The notes beneath the pieces were generated by a model. That model was not told where the DNA came from and searched no databases. It saw only the letters and a program-made list of their open reading frames with translations. A stretch of DNA of 50,551 nucleotides from Rhodospirillaceae bacterium. Lineage in GTDB: Bacteria; Pseudomonadota; Alphaproteobacteria; UBA8366; GCA-2717185. Shown here in pieces: positions 26,679 through 35,989 of the stretch (the stretch's first letter is position 1; every line of letters begins with the position of its first letter). The stretch covers positions 1 to 50,551 of the forward strand of contig PBDC01000051.1 in assembly GCA_002717185.1 (NCBI GenBank), given 5' to 3'. A program made the translations under genes and the position numbers.

Positions 26679-27443
26679 ATGCCTGACAGCGTAAACGAGA
26701 CCTATACGAGCGAAACGATCCGTCTTCTTGAAAATCGCGTAAGCATTCGAAAGTATAGTGACGAACCCGTGCCTGACGAGATGGTGGAAGCAGTTCTCAA
26801 GTCCGCTTTCCGGTCTCCAACTTCATCCAACATCCAGTCATACACCGTCATCGTGGTGCGTGATCCAGAGATCAAGCAAAAATTGTCAGTGGTAACGGGC
26901 GGACAGAAGCACGTTGCTGATACGCCCGTCTTTTTGGCCTTCTGCGCCGACATGACGCGCATCGATTACGCTTTGATGAAGCATCAGCATAACCTCAACG
27001 AAAACAATATGGAGACTGGTCTGGTCACCAGTATCGACGTAGCCCTGATCGGCATGTCGGCTTATCTAACCGCCGAATCGCTCGGCCTTCGCGGCCTGAT
27101 GATCGGCGCTGTGCGCAACAACGCGTTAGAGTCTGCAAAGATCCTCGGCTTGCCCCATCGGGTCTATTGTGTTTTCGGAATGTGTCTCGGCTGGCCCGCG
27201 GAGCAGCCGCCACAGAAACCGCGCATGGATATCGGCGCAACGATCCATTACGAAAAGTACGACCAAGAGGCAACAATCGCCTCGCTGGACGATTACGATC
27301 GCGCGCTGGCCGCGCATTACGAGTCAATCGGCAAATCAACGACGACGGATAGCTGGACGCACGATATGGACAATAAGTTTCACCCGCCGCTACGCGATAA
27401 GCTGCGAGAGGAATTGAAATCGCAGGGCTTCGACTTCCGATGA
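26679..27443 (+). CDS. Nitroreductase family flavoprotein (FMN)
   Basis: The 254-residue product is of the NfsA/flavin-reductase type. Typical parts are an R-V-S-I-R-K-Y segment near residue 23, FRSPTSSNIQSYTVIVV (FMN contact), ALIGMSAYLTAESLGL and the G-M-C-L-GWP strand before the C-terminal extension. Such enzymes reduce nitro groups, quinones or other electron acceptors with NAD(P)H. I chose the ATG at 26679 because AAGGA lies before it; the open frame extends 450 bases upstream inside the CaiB-type gene but that part is not coding. Its stop codon overlaps the start of the EthD gene (ATGA). Confidence 0.9.
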   Translation: MPDSVNETYTSETIRLLENRVSIRKYSDEPVPDEMVEAVLKSAFRSPTSSNIQSYTVIVVRDPEIKQKLSVVTGGQKHVADTPVFLAFCADMTRIDYALMKHQHNLNENNMETGLVTSIDVALIGMSAYLTAESLGLRGLMIGAVRNNALESAKILGLPHRVYCVFGMCLGWPAEQPPQKPRMDIGATIHYEKYDQEATIASLDDYDRALAAHYESIGKSTTTDSWTHDMDNKFHPPLRDKLREELKSQGFDFR

Positions 27444-27775
27444 TCAAGCGTGTTTCGATTCTCACCCGCAAAACGTCCTACACGCCGGAGGCTTTCGCGA
27501 AACACTGGCTGGAAGTGCACGGACCACTGGCGCAGAAGGTGCCGGGCATAAGGCGATATGTGCAGAACCATATCACCGAAGCGACCCACCACCCCGACCT
27601 GCCGCCTTCGACACAGCAGATAGACGGGTTCGTCGAGATGTGGTTCGACGACCGGGAGAGCATGGAGAGAGCACTCGGTAGCCCAGAGGCGCGCGCTATG
27701 TTTGAAGACGGCACGCTTTTCATCCAAACCGTTACCAGTTTCATCGTCGACGAACAGGTCGTGATTGGGGACTGA
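27440..27775 (+). CDS. EthD family protein
   Basis: EthD-type proteins are small ferredoxin-like alpha/beta-barrel dimers found with oxidation and degradation genes; most have no proven reaction. The 111-residue product has the family start (RVSILTRKTSYTPEAFAKHW), the EVHGPLA motif with a conserved His, and FVEMWFDD. The ATG overlaps the nitroreductase stop, so the two are translationally coupled. It ends three bases from the end of the Rieske gene on the other strand. Confidence 0.88.
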   Translation: MIKRVSILTRKTSYTPEAFAKHWLEVHGPLAQKVPGIRRYVQNHITEATHHPDLPPSTQQIDGFVEMWFDDRESMERALGSPEARAMFEDGTLFIQTVTSFIVDEQVVIGD

Positions 27776-27778
27776 CCT

Positions 27779-29065
27779 CTACTCCGCGGCCTGCACGCCA
27801 GCTTTGGCGACCTGCATGGCCTCCATGATTTCGGCCCGTTCGTCGAAATCCTCTTCCGAGTCGATGACTACGGAATAGGACCGGACGCGATAGAACGATC
27901 CATCACGGGCGGCAGCGGGCGCCTCCCCCAGTTCCAGTGCCCGAGCGCCGTCAATCAGCAGCCGACGCATCTTGATTATCGCCGTATCCGAGGTACCAAG
28001 ATGTTCCAATGAGCGGTCAACGATCGGGCCAGGGCTTTCCGTCATCGCCGCATCCTGCGCTCGAATTCCGACGATTCCGGTAAAAGTCTCATTTTTCTGC
28101 AGAACGCGATCGATATTGTAGTCGTTGCTCTCGTTGGCGGCGAGTTTATGAGTACCCGAGATTACCGCGGCATGCGAATTCAACCCCTTGCGCCAGTTGT
28201 TAAGCTCAAGCTTTGAAACCGGCTTATCGGTGCGATAGCTGATGCAGATGATGTTCACATGCTCATCGTCCACGGGCACCCACATACGGGTCGTGGTGGC
28301 TTCGCCGGGCACCGGCGCAATCATCGTATAAAAGGGATAGAACCATTGGTTCATCCGCCAATAGTAACCACCATTCTCGACCCGGCGACGTGCCCCCAAA
28401 GTCATGCCGAAATCCGTTTCCACGACCTTCCATTTTGGTGCTGTATCGCCGGAGAAATAGGCGCCGGTCAGCGCCGCCTTATTCGCTGCATCGTTCTCGA
28501 TCTTACGGTGCAAAAAACTGACATGAGCGGAATCGATCTCGCCCTCGACCGCCTGTACAAAGTTACTGTGCTGATACCAGCGCGAAGCGTAACGGTGATC
28601 TTCTGGCACTGCCATCCATTCCAGATCAGGAAGGTCGCTCAATGTTTCTGATGGCCCCATATAGGCCCACAGGATGCCTGCCTTCTCGCGCACAGGGTAA
28701 GCCTTCAGCTTTACCTTCTCCTTGAAACTACTGTCAGAGGGCTCGGAAGGCATGTCGACACAATTGCCATCAACGTCGAACTTCCATCCGTGATAAACGC
28801 AGCGGATACCGCATTCCTCGTTGCGCCCAAAAAACAGGCTCACTCGTCGGTGGGGGCAGTAACGATCGACCAATGCCGGCTGTCCCTCACTGTTTCGAAA
28901 GGCCAGCAAGTCCTCGCCAAGCAACCGGACACGGACCGGTGGGCCATCGGCCTCGGCAATTTCCTGCGACAACATGAACGGCATCCAGAAATGTCGCAAG
29001 AATGCACCCATGGGTGTATCCGGTCCCGTGCAGGTAAGATATTCGTTGTCCTGACGGCTCAGCAT
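27779..29065 (-). CDS. Rieske oxygenase alpha subunit, phthalate dioxygenase/VanA type
   Basis: The 428-residue protein has the Rieske ligands C70, H72, C89 and H92 and the mononuclear iron site D178-x-x-H181-x4-H186 in EIDSAHVSFLH. The short N-terminus before the Rieske domain and the opening PMGAFLRHFWMPFMLS match homo-oligomeric oxygenases such as phthalate 4,5-dioxygenase and O-demethylases. It needs a reductase, possibly of the VanB or Fdx/FNR type, which is not next to it. I chose the ATG at 29065 because GAGGG lies five bases before it; the frame continues 39 bases upstream without a ribosome site. Confidence 0.92.
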   Translation of the reverse strand: MLSRQDNEYLTCTGPDTPMGAFLRHFWMPFMLSQEIAEADGPPVRVRLLGEDLLAFRNSEGQPALVDRYCPHRRVSLFFGRNEECGIRCVYHGWKFDVDGNCVDMPSEPSDSSFKEKVKLKAYPVREKAGILWAYMGPSETLSDLPDLEWMAVPEDHRYASRWYQHSNFVQAVEGEIDSAHVSFLHRKIENDAANKAALTGAYFSGDTAPKWKVVETDFGMTLGARRRVENGGYYWRMNQWFYPFYTMIAPVPGEATTTRMWVPVDDEHVNIICISYRTDKPVSKLELNNWRKGLNSHAAVISGTHKLAANESNDYNIDRVLQKNETFTGIVGIRAQDAAMTESPGPIVDRSLEHLGTSDTAIIKMRRLLIDGARALELGEAPAAARDGSFYRVRSYSVVIDSEEDFDERAEIMEAMQVAKAGVQAAE

Positions 29066-29369
29066 CAAACCCTCACGTGATATCGATACGTATGCGCAAA
29101 ACACGCTTATATTAGCACTACACTAGGGCTACTAATCAAAGCTGCCCCTCAAGGCTGGCAGGGGAGGTATAGTGATCGCGTAGTGGCTGGTTCGTGAATT
29201 TTCTTTAAACGATTGGAATGTGGCACGGCTCTTTGAAATTCGTCATGATGGGCTTCAAATTTACCGCAATATCCCCTAAGGCGTGCAAATCTTAATTGAC
29301 CGCGCCACGTCGAAATCGAACCTGTCGAAACGTCGGGTCATCGGCTCCTTTTGGCCTTAGGATAGTAGC
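29066..29369. other. Upstream region of the VanA-type Rieske gene
   Basis: These 304 bases lie between the Rieske gene and the OmpA-like gene, both on the minus strand. No gene is seen. It must carry the promoter of the Rieske gene, but no consensus element stands out. Confidence 0.4.
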
Positions 29370-30611
29370 CTATTTTATTAGAATTTCGACGCGCCGATTC
29401 TCGGCCTCCCGCACACCATCGGCCGTTTGGACAACGGGGACGGCCTCTCCTTTCCATTCAAGAGTAATCGCATCCGCCGATACCCCAAGCTTCACGAGTT
29501 CAGCCTTAACGGCTTCTGCCCGGCGCTTTGACAGCATCATATTATAGCGAGCCGGGCCGGACCGGTCGGCGTGTCCGATTGCGTGTATCTGCGTCTCACG
29601 TCCGCCCGTACCAGCTTCGCCGGCGGATCGAATAACCAAGCGCGCCTTGCCCGTCACCGCCCAGCGGTCCCATTCGAAATAGACTAAAAACCGCTGACCA
29701 GCCACCGTGGCCTTGTCGAGCTTCGGCGTCTGGGCCACCTGTTTGGGTGGGGTCGGGGTCGGTTTTTTTGCCGGCACCAAGGGATTCCTTATCGCGGGCA
29801 ACGCCTTAGGCCGGTCTTCCGGCGACCAGGGCATATCCAAGCGCTTCTTCGCAGTCGCCTTCGGCTCCATGAAAGTAGTCACTGCGGCCTTTCGCGCAGT
29901 TTCCAATCCACCGAACGACCAGCGAAGCCCAAAAACGATGCGATGTTCGCTATACTCGCCATCCGCGGATTGCCCGGCCGTTGTCGTGTAGCCCGCATCG
30001 GTTGCCGCCAAGAAGCGATAATCGGTGAACAATCCAAGGCTATCGTTCACGCGGTACCCGATGCCCGCAATCCCTTGCACGGCAACGACCATGTCTTCGT
30101 CATCGATCGTTGAACCGCCAATTGGGGCAATGCCTTCCGTACTTAGATGCATCAAGCCGATACCGCCGCCGATATAGGGACGCCAATTCGACCCGCTGAA
30201 CAGGTCGTAGTAGCCGTTAAGCATGGCAGCGGAACCACTTATCTCCCCCCTTCCATTTAAGGCGCCCGAAATCGAATTCACATCGACGGTGCGATGCGAT
30301 AATGCAACATCCCCGCGCCAATTTTCACCGATTGTCGTACCCAGCGCGATGCTGCCAAAAACGCTCGGATCTAAACCGGCCTCTGATGAGAAGCTAAGGC
30401 CGGCGAATTCCGCGTCCTGCGGCCATACGGCGCCGAGCGCGCCGGACACATAGAGGCCTTCGGATTGTGCAGCCACGCTGATCGGCAACGCTGTTCCAGC
30501 GAAGAGGGCGACGGCCAACGCCAACCAGAGTGAGCTTATATTGTGGGCATGTGGGATTTTAACACCAGTTATTGCGTTGTTACTTCTCGCATCGACGTAT
30601 ATCGCAACCAT
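29370..30611 (-). CDS. Outer membrane beta-barrel protein with OmpA-like C-terminal domain
   Basis: After a hydrophobic signal segment (WLALAVALFAGTALPISVAAQ) comes an Opa/OmpA-type beta-barrel of about 200 residues rich in alternating Gly and aromatic residues, ending with VFGLRWSFGG. A proline-rich linker with PKATAKKR and TPTPPKQV follows. The C-terminal domain has the OmpA peptidoglycan-binding motif (GHADRSGPARYNMMLSKRRAEAV ... ENRRVEI is split here by an ordinary insertion). It should anchor the outer membrane to the wall. The start is uncertain: the ATG at 30611 or GTG at 30641 both lack a ribosome site and leave 25-35 residues before the signal segment. Confidence 0.85.
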   Translation of the reverse strand: MVAIYVDARSNNAITGVKIPHAHNISSLWLALAVALFAGTALPISVAAQSEGLYVSGALGAVWPQDAEFAGLSFSSEAGLDPSVFGSIALGTTIGENWRGDVALSHRTVDVNSISGALNGRGEISGSAAMLNGYYDLFSGSNWRPYIGGGIGLMHLSTEGIAPIGGSTIDDEDMVVAVQGIAGIGYRVNDSLGLFTDYRFLAATDAGYTTTAGQSADGEYSEHRIVFGLRWSFGGLETARKAAVTTFMEPKATAKKRLDMPWSPEDRPKALPAIRNPLVPAKKPTPTPPKQVAQTPKLDKATVAGQRFLVYFEWDRWAVTGKARLVIRSAGEAGTGGRETQIHAIGHADRSGPARYNMMLSKRRAEAVKAELVKLGVSADAITLEWKGEAVPVVQTADGVREAENRRVEILIK

Positions 30612-30641
30612 ACTAAGGATCAAAAACAGTCTAATCCGCAC

Positions 30642-31149
30642 GACGCATCACATCCGGATAGCTGTGCACCGGTCACGCAGACTTCCATCGATTCAACCGG
30701 TTATCCGATCCCTCGATTTCCAATCAAAGAGCGGCTCGTGTCGGCTCTTCCGCTGTTGTCTGCGTCCGCGCACAATCGATTCGGCTTCGACACTTAGCAA
30801 TACGTCAATTGGGGCCTCGATTTGTCGCGAGGCAAACTGAGCCAGCTTGCCCTTGGAGCAGACTGTGCCGACAACGTGCTAAACTATCTAGTCTGGATAA
30901 GCCCAGGGTTGGCTTCGCCACCCGCCCTGTAGCAACAGGTAAAACCAATCCCGCCGTCGATACTGGATGTGCTCATATCGACTTGGTGCGCATCTGACAT
31001 CAACTTCACCCGATTGCTAACAGTTGCAACTTGATAGTATTCGAAGAGTAATGCCCACCAGCGTCACTTTCTATCTCGACGGATCCCGATTTTGTTACCG
31101 GGTCACGCTATACTCCGAAAAAATTAAAAATCCACCACAACGGCGCACA
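30642..31149. other. Intergenic region upstream of the OmpA-like gene
   Basis: No gene is seen in these 508 bases. Open frames on the plus strand are short and without family resemblance. The region includes the promoter of the OmpA-like gene and the end of the racemase operon; no clear terminator is visible. Confidence 0.4.
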
Positions 31150-31866
31150 TTAGTCCGCTTTGGTGGGCAGTTCCTCCAGCAAACGCCCCAAGCCAGATAT
31201 CGGCGTACTGATACCCAACGTGAGCATCACTGCCCAGATCACAACCTGGTTCGTCGTGAGAACCGGCTTGCCGAACCGCGCTTCCCAATCGGCAATATGG
31301 ACCATGGTCGGAAAATTACCGCCGGGCAGGACCAAGGCCTCTATTTCCGGCCGATCGTACTGAGCGAACGCATCAGTCGCGTTTTCCGGCCCTAGTTCGC
31401 CTATGGCGTAGGAATCTGTGGCCCCGAACGGTGCCGTCTCCAACACCTCAAGGCCGTAGTAGCTCTCGTAATATCGCTTAGCCCGCGCCATCACCGCATC
31501 GGAATAGGGCGAAATCAGCGCAATCCTGCGCGCACGCAGAGCCTGAACCGCCTCTCCAATCGCCTCGGCGGAAGTAATCGCCGCAACTCCGGCGCCTTCA
31601 GACATGCGAGCCTTGGCTTTCGCATCGTAGCCGTCCTCATGCAGGCTAGCCGACGTCTGGGTCAACCCGATGACCTCAACTTTTGCATTACCGAGCATCT
31701 TCGACTGATAGGATAAATCGTCGTCGCGGCTCGCCGAAAAGACCACATTTTCCGCCTTTCCAAGCCGCGCGTAATGCGCCTGCAAACTCGGCGGTAGGAG
31801 CCGCGTGTACTCAATCTCGACCGTGGTGTTGGTCGAGGGGATCAGCATGCCGAAATGATGGGTCAT
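31150..31866 (-). CDS. Asp/Glu racemase-superfamily protein lacking all cysteines
   Basis: The 238-residue product resembles maleate isomerase and arylmalonate decarboxylase: it opens with FGMLIPSTNTTVE, then has a strand-loop VIGLTQTSAS, later ALVLPGGNFPT. The catalytic cysteines of the superfamily sit in CTS and SCTN motifs; here these align with Q70 and G182, and the protein contains no cysteine at all. Racemisation or cis-trans isomerisation by the two-thiol mechanism is therefore impossible. It may be a binding protein or use other chemistry. It is the last gene of a four-gene minus-strand operon, 12 bases after the FAD oxidoreductase gene. Confidence 0.8.
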   Translation of the reverse strand: MTHHFGMLIPSTNTTVEIEYTRLLPPSLQAHYARLGKAENVVFSASRDDDLSYQSKMLGNAKVEVIGLTQTSASLHEDGYDAKAKARMSEGAGVAAITSAEAIGEAVQALRARRIALISPYSDAVMARAKRYYESYYGLEVLETAPFGATDSYAIGELGPENATDAFAQYDRPEIEALVLPGGNFPTMVHIADWEARFGKPVLTTNQVVIWAVMLTLGISTPISGLGRLLEELPTKAD

Positions 31867-31878
31867 CTATCCAGTCCG

Positions 31879-33366
31879 CTAATTACTATCCCAGGGCTGT
31901 TCCGTCACTGCGTTGCGACCGGCGATACGGCCGAAGACCAGGCACTCGCCGATATTACCGGTGCCCTGATAGAGATAGCTATAGATCGAGCCAAGTTCAC
32001 CGGCGCTGTAAAGACGTGGAATCGGTGCTCCGCCGGGCCTGACGATCTGCGCCTTCTCGTTGCGCCGCGGCCCTCCTTGTGTGTTAAGCATGCAGGGGGA
32101 CATCTCGATCGCGTAAAAGGGCGCCTCGACGATCGGGTTTAGCATCATGCTACGCCCGTATTCCGGATCCGCACTAGCGTCGCATCCGGCATTCCAGCGG
32201 GCCACCGTGTCCGCTAACGCCGCTGGATTGACCCCGATGTTTTCGGCCAGCCCTTCTACGGTATCGGCCGACTTGATCCATCCCTTGGCGAGTTCCGCAC
32301 TGTTGTCTTCCGACCATTCGTATTTTTCGATGATCTGCGTCCAACCATGCCGTGGCGTAGCGTCCCAAAGAGGCCCTGCTCTCATATGCCCGTGGTCGAA
32401 TATCATGTTCATCGGACAGGGCGTCGGCATCTTTTTCCAGGAGCCGTGCAGCGGAACCTTGCCATGACGGTTTTTGTACTTCTCGTCAGTAAAGCGCTTA
32501 CCGTCTGGCCCTATCGCGATGGCTCCACCTGCCACCTCCTTACTGAAATGAAAGGCCTGCATGGAGAAAGTCGTCGGGATCCCATCCGCCTTGAAGGCCA
32601 TGGTCGGGCCGGCATAGTTGTTCATGTGCCAGAGGTCGGCGCCAACCGATAGCGCCATCGAAACACCGTCGCCTTCGTTGTAGGGCGAACCGGACGTATA
32701 GCAGTAGGGCAGGTCCGGTAAATAGTCGCGTATCATTTGTTGATTATTTTCAAAACCACCACAAGTCAGAACGACCGCCTTGCGCGCCCTAACCGCGATA
32801 GTCTCGCCGTCACGGATTGCGCGTACACCTACGATTTCACCGGTCTGACCGTTCTGTATAAGCCCCTTACCCGGCGTTTCGTAAAGGATGCGGATCGGTC
32901 GCTCCTTAACAAGGCTCTCAAACCGGTTCCAAGTGAGCGAATAGCCGTATGTCGGCCCGTCATGGAATTTGTGCACACAGTCGGATCCCGGCAGATCTGG
33001 GAACTCGATGCCAGCCGGCTGATGCTGATGTTCCTGCGGATCAGCACCGAGGCTAGCGAGCCAGTCATTGTTCTGGCACATCTCGTCCGCCCAGGTGCGG
33101 ATCATGACCTCCGGCACCTTATAGGGACCGCAGAGGGCTGTCAGATAAGCCTCAGCACTGCGCGGATTGGACGTGTTGAGATAGCCCTGACCGGCCACGC
33201 GCGTATTACCGCCTTCTTCACCTTCAGGCGCCTTTTCCAGGATCAAAACATCGGCGCCAAGATCATGCGCGGTGACGGAGGTGGCGAAGCCTGCCGCACC
33301 AAAGCCGACCACGACGATATCCGCCGTCTCGTCCCATGCGTCCGGCAACTTAGTGGGTGCGTCCAT
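31879..33366 (-). CDS. FAD-dependent oxidoreductase, fumarate reductase/ketosteroid dehydrogenase type
   Basis: The 495-residue flavoprotein starts with a dinucleotide-binding motif VVVGFGAAGFATSV near residue 20, followed by LILEKAPEGEEGGNTRVAGQG. It ends with a second FAD contact (RLYSAGELGSIYSYLYQGTGNIGEC) typical of the fumarate reductase flavoprotein group, which includes urocanate reductase and 3-ketosteroid dehydrogenases. No signal peptide is seen. It probably oxidises or reduces a C=C bond of a carbonyl compound. AGGAA precedes the ATG. It is the third gene of the operon, 18 bases after the FAH-family gene. Confidence 0.9.
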   Translation of the reverse strand: MDAPTKLPDAWDETADIVVVGFGAAGFATSVTAHDLGADVLILEKAPEGEEGGNTRVAGQGYLNTSNPRSAEAYLTALCGPYKVPEVMIRTWADEMCQNNDWLASLGADPQEHQHQPAGIEFPDLPGSDCVHKFHDGPTYGYSLTWNRFESLVKERPIRILYETPGKGLIQNGQTGEIVGVRAIRDGETIAVRARKAVVLTCGGFENNQQMIRDYLPDLPYCYTSGSPYNEGDGVSMALSVGADLWHMNNYAGPTMAFKADGIPTTFSMQAFHFSKEVAGGAIAIGPDGKRFTDEKYKNRHGKVPLHGSWKKMPTPCPMNMIFDHGHMRAGPLWDATPRHGWTQIIEKYEWSEDNSAELAKGWIKSADTVEGLAENIGVNPAALADTVARWNAGCDASADPEYGRSMMLNPIVEAPFYAIEMSPCMLNTQGGPRRNEKAQIVRPGGAPIPRLYSAGELGSIYSYLYQGTGNIGECLVFGRIAGRNAVTEQPWDSN

Positions 33367-33384
33367 GAGGTTCCTACTGGGTTG

Positions 33385-34227
33385 CTATTCGTTTGTAATA
33401 GGGTTTCGCAAAATACCGACGCCGGAAATTTCCACCTCAACCATGTCGCCTTCTTTCATCCAGACAGGTGGCTCGCGATAGGCACCGACGCCGCCTGTTG
33501 TGCCGGTGACGATCACATCACCCGGCACTAGCTGGGTGAAGGTGGTGATATAGCTCATTAGTTCCGGCACGCCGAAGATCAGATCGTCAATCGTCGCGCG
33601 CTGCATTTCTTCTCCGTTGAGGCGCGTCACGAGGCTCATGACCTCGGGGTCGGGGATCTCGTCCGCCGTCACCAGCCAGGGACCGAAGGCGCCTGTGCCG
33701 ATAAAGTTCTTGCCTGGCATGAACTGGCCAGTATGCCGCTGCCAGTCGCGCACACTGCCATCATTGTAGCAGGCATAACCGGCAACATGTTGGTAGGCAT
33801 TCTTCTTGGAAACATGCCTACCAGCTTTGCCAACAACAAAGGCCAGCTCGCCCTCGAAGTCGAGCTTTTCGGAAGCCTTCGGCCTAATAATTGCTTGTCC
33901 GTGCCCGACCTGTGTGTTGGCATAACGAGGAAACAACATTGGGTATTGCGGTGTTTCGCGTCCTCCCTCGGCCACGTGGGTCGCGTAGTTCAGCCCAACC
34001 ATAATGATCTTGTCTGGCTTCTGTACCGGCGGTAGCAAGGTTACATCTTCGATAGCAGTGTCGGGAGCGCGACCGTCGACATAGTCGCGCACCTCTTCCA
34101 GCGCGTCGGCCTCTAGCACAGCACGTAAATCCGGATAGTAAAGAGCGCGCCCCACATTGACGATACCGTCATCAGTCGCGACGCCGTAACTCTCGCCCTT
34201 GTCGTCATCGTAGGTCACCAGTTTCAC
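33385..34227 (-). CDS. Fumarylacetoacetate hydrolase family protein
   Basis: FAH-family enzymes cleave C-C bonds, hydrate or tautomerise acyl-pyruvate-like intermediates of aromatic catabolism. The metal ligands are visible as E125 and E127 in DFEGELAFVVG and D156 in CYNDGSVRDWQR; GLNYATHVAEG carries the usual His. Length (280) is normal for bacterial homologues. The start is GTG at 34227 with AGGGAG seven bases before it. It is the second gene of the operon after the aldo/keto reductase (61-base gap). The family and context strongly suggest a lower ring-cleavage pathway step. Confidence 0.92.
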   Translation of the reverse strand: MKLVTYDDDKGESYGVATDDGIVNVGRALYYPDLRAVLEADALEEVRDYVDGRAPDTAIEDVTLLPPVQKPDKIIMVGLNYATHVAEGGRETPQYPMLFPRYANTQVGHGQAIIRPKASEKLDFEGELAFVVGKAGRHVSKKNAYQHVAGYACYNDGSVRDWQRHTGQFMPGKNFIGTGAFGPWLVTADEIPDPEVMSLVTRLNGEEMQRATIDDLIFGVPELMSYITTFTQLVPGDVIVTGTTGGVGAYREPPVWMKEGDMVEVEISGVGILRNPITNE

Positions 34228-34288
34228 GAAAACACTCCCTGAAAGTCGTCATTTTTTTGTATCAACGAAATTTTACAACGCCATCCCG

Positions 34289-35251
34289 TTATCCGGTCCG
34301 CTTCTCCGGCAGGTCGAGCCCAACGCCTTCGAGGTGGCCGAACAGTTCGTTCAGCTTGGCGATGTCCTCTGCCGGCAGAGGTGGTTTTAAGATGGATGCC
34401 AAATTTGTGCGCAGATGCTCCTCAACGCCGGTGCCGAACAGGATCACATCCGTGCCCGGCTCGTGCCTCGCGTAGCGGTAGGCCGCTTCGATCACAGTAT
34501 TTGCGCCTCCCTCATGGATCAGGAAATCAAGCGGACCGTCGCCCTGGCCGAGCCACGCCGGCACCTTTCCCTCTTCCACTAGGGAGGCCATCGTCTCCTC
34601 CAGTCGACCCGGCATACTGAAAATGCTGCGCACGACGAACATCAGCACAGTGCCAATACCATTTTCCATCGTGCCCGGAAAACAATTGCATCGCGCCACC
34701 TGATGCATCATGTGAAAGCCCAACATGACTACCTCCCAAACCGGATCGCAGGAAGCCTTGATCAACATCTCACCCGCCGCATCGTTTGGCGGAGTTTCGG
34801 TCAAGCCTAGATGACGAAGCTTGCCCTTTTTTTTCTCCGCGAGCAGGGCCGGCGCATATTCCTCTCGAATGCGATCGTAAAGCGCAGGCGGCACCGCGTG
34901 GAACTGAAAGACGTCGACATAGTCGGTATCAAGCGTGCGCAAGGAATTGTCGAGGCTCGCTAACACGTCCTCCACCGGAAGCAACTCCATACCCTTACGG
35001 ATCGTCGCTTTGGTCGCCACGTAGATCTCGTCACGCGGCACCGATTTGATCGCTTCGCCAACTATTCCCTCGGTCCCATATACCGCCGCCGTATCGAGAT
35101 AGTTGACGCCCAGATCCATTGCCGTTCGCACTAGCGCCACGGACTCCGCCGTGCTCAATCCCCGGTTCATCCCAAGACGGCTGCCACCGCCACAGCCCAG
35201 CCCGGCCACGCTGACCATCAGTCCCGTCTTCCCCAACTGCGTGAATTCCAC
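34289..35251 (-). CDS. Aldo/keto reductase
   Basis: This NAD(P)H-dependent (beta/alpha)8 oxidoreductase shows the catalytic tetrad D53, Y58, K81 and H118 (DTAAVYGTEG, VATKATI, VFQFHAV). The middle, with a substrate loop around ARCNCFPGTMENGIG, is less usual. I chose the GTG at 35251 because AAAGGA lies six bases before it; an in-frame start at 35281 has none. It is the first gene of the minus-strand operon and is divergent from the isochorismatase-type gene, 102 bases apart, so one control region serves both. Confidence 0.9.
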   Translation of the reverse strand: MEFTQLGKTGLMVSVAGLGCGGGSRLGMNRGLSTAESVALVRTAMDLGVNYLDTAAVYGTEGIVGEAIKSVPRDEIYVATKATIRKGMELLPVEDVLASLDNSLRTLDTDYVDVFQFHAVPPALYDRIREEYAPALLAEKKKGKLRHLGLTETPPNDAAGEMLIKASCDPVWEVVMLGFHMMHQVARCNCFPGTMENGIGTVLMFVVRSIFSMPGRLEETMASLVEEGKVPAWLGQGDGPLDFLIHEGGANTVIEAAYRYARHEPGTDVILFGTGVEEHLRTNLASILKPPLPAEDIAKLNELFGHLEGVGLDLPEKRTG

Positions 35252-35353
35252 CGAAAATCCTTTCGCGGCACTGTGTGCCAAGGCATTCTTATAGTCGACG
35301 AAACCGGGCGGCGCGAGCCACCATGAAAAAATCTGATTTGAAAGAGCGGAACG

Positions 35354-35986
35354 ATGCCAGACATCTATGAACAGCGCACATATAACAGCGGCGAAATCGG
35401 CTTTGGTGAGAAGCCCGGCATCGTCGTTGTTGACTATATGACCGCCTTCACCGACCCGAAATACCCACTCGGCGGGGCCCCGTTAATCGAACGGGGCGTT
35501 CAGAACAGCGCCCGCTTGCTGGACGTAGCGCGTCGCGCAGGCGTGCCAATTGCCAATTGCTGGACCAGCTATCATAGCGAACGCGAGATGCCACATTGGA
35601 AGGTCCAGGCAGTACGCGAGCAGTTTATCCATGGCGCTCCGGGCACAGAGCTCGAGCCGCGCATCTTCGATGAGGGCTACGATATGGGGCTGTGCAAGAG
35701 CGGCCCTTCTATCTTTTTTGAAACCCCCGTCGCTAGTTTCTTCGCCAAGGAAAGGGTCGACACCGTCATTATGACCGGATGTGTCACTAGTGGCTGTATC
35801 CGCGCTTCGACCATAGACAGCTTCAGCCACGGTTTCCGCACCATCGTGCCGGAGGACTGCGTTGGCGATCATGACGAGGGTCCACACCAGGATAACCTGC
35901 GCGATATCGGTCGCCGCTACGCTGATATCAAAGACGCAGATACCGTGATCGAATACATCGAAGGTTGGCGAAAAAAGAACCGGTAA
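35354..35986 (+). CDS. Isochorismatase-family cysteine amidohydrolase
   Basis: The 210-residue product has the triad of N-carbamoylsarcosine amidase, nicotinamidase and maleamate amidohydrolase: D27 in VVVDYM, K115 in GLCKSGPSIF and C148 in TSGCIRASTID. It should hydrolyse a small amide or carbamoyl group to acid and ammonia. The TSGCIRA form is that of the carbamoylsarcosine amidase/maleamate group. It is a single gene between divergent and convergent neighbours; the desaturase gene ends four bases after its stop. No strong ribosome site is seen (GAGCGG before the ATG). Confidence 0.9.
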   Translation: MPDIYEQRTYNSGEIGFGEKPGIVVVDYMTAFTDPKYPLGGAPLIERGVQNSARLLDVARRAGVPIANCWTSYHSEREMPHWKVQAVREQFIHGAPGTELEPRIFDEGYDMGLCKSGPSIFFETPVASFFAKERVDTVIMTGCVTSGCIRASTIDSFSHGFRTIVPEDCVGDHDEGPHQDNLRDIGRRYADIKDADTVIEYIEGWRKKNR

Positions 35987-35989
35987 AGG

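Noticed and set aside
31150..31866. Assignment as maleate isomerase (NicE)
   Set aside because: Both catalytic cysteines of that enzyme are absent, so the name would be misleading.
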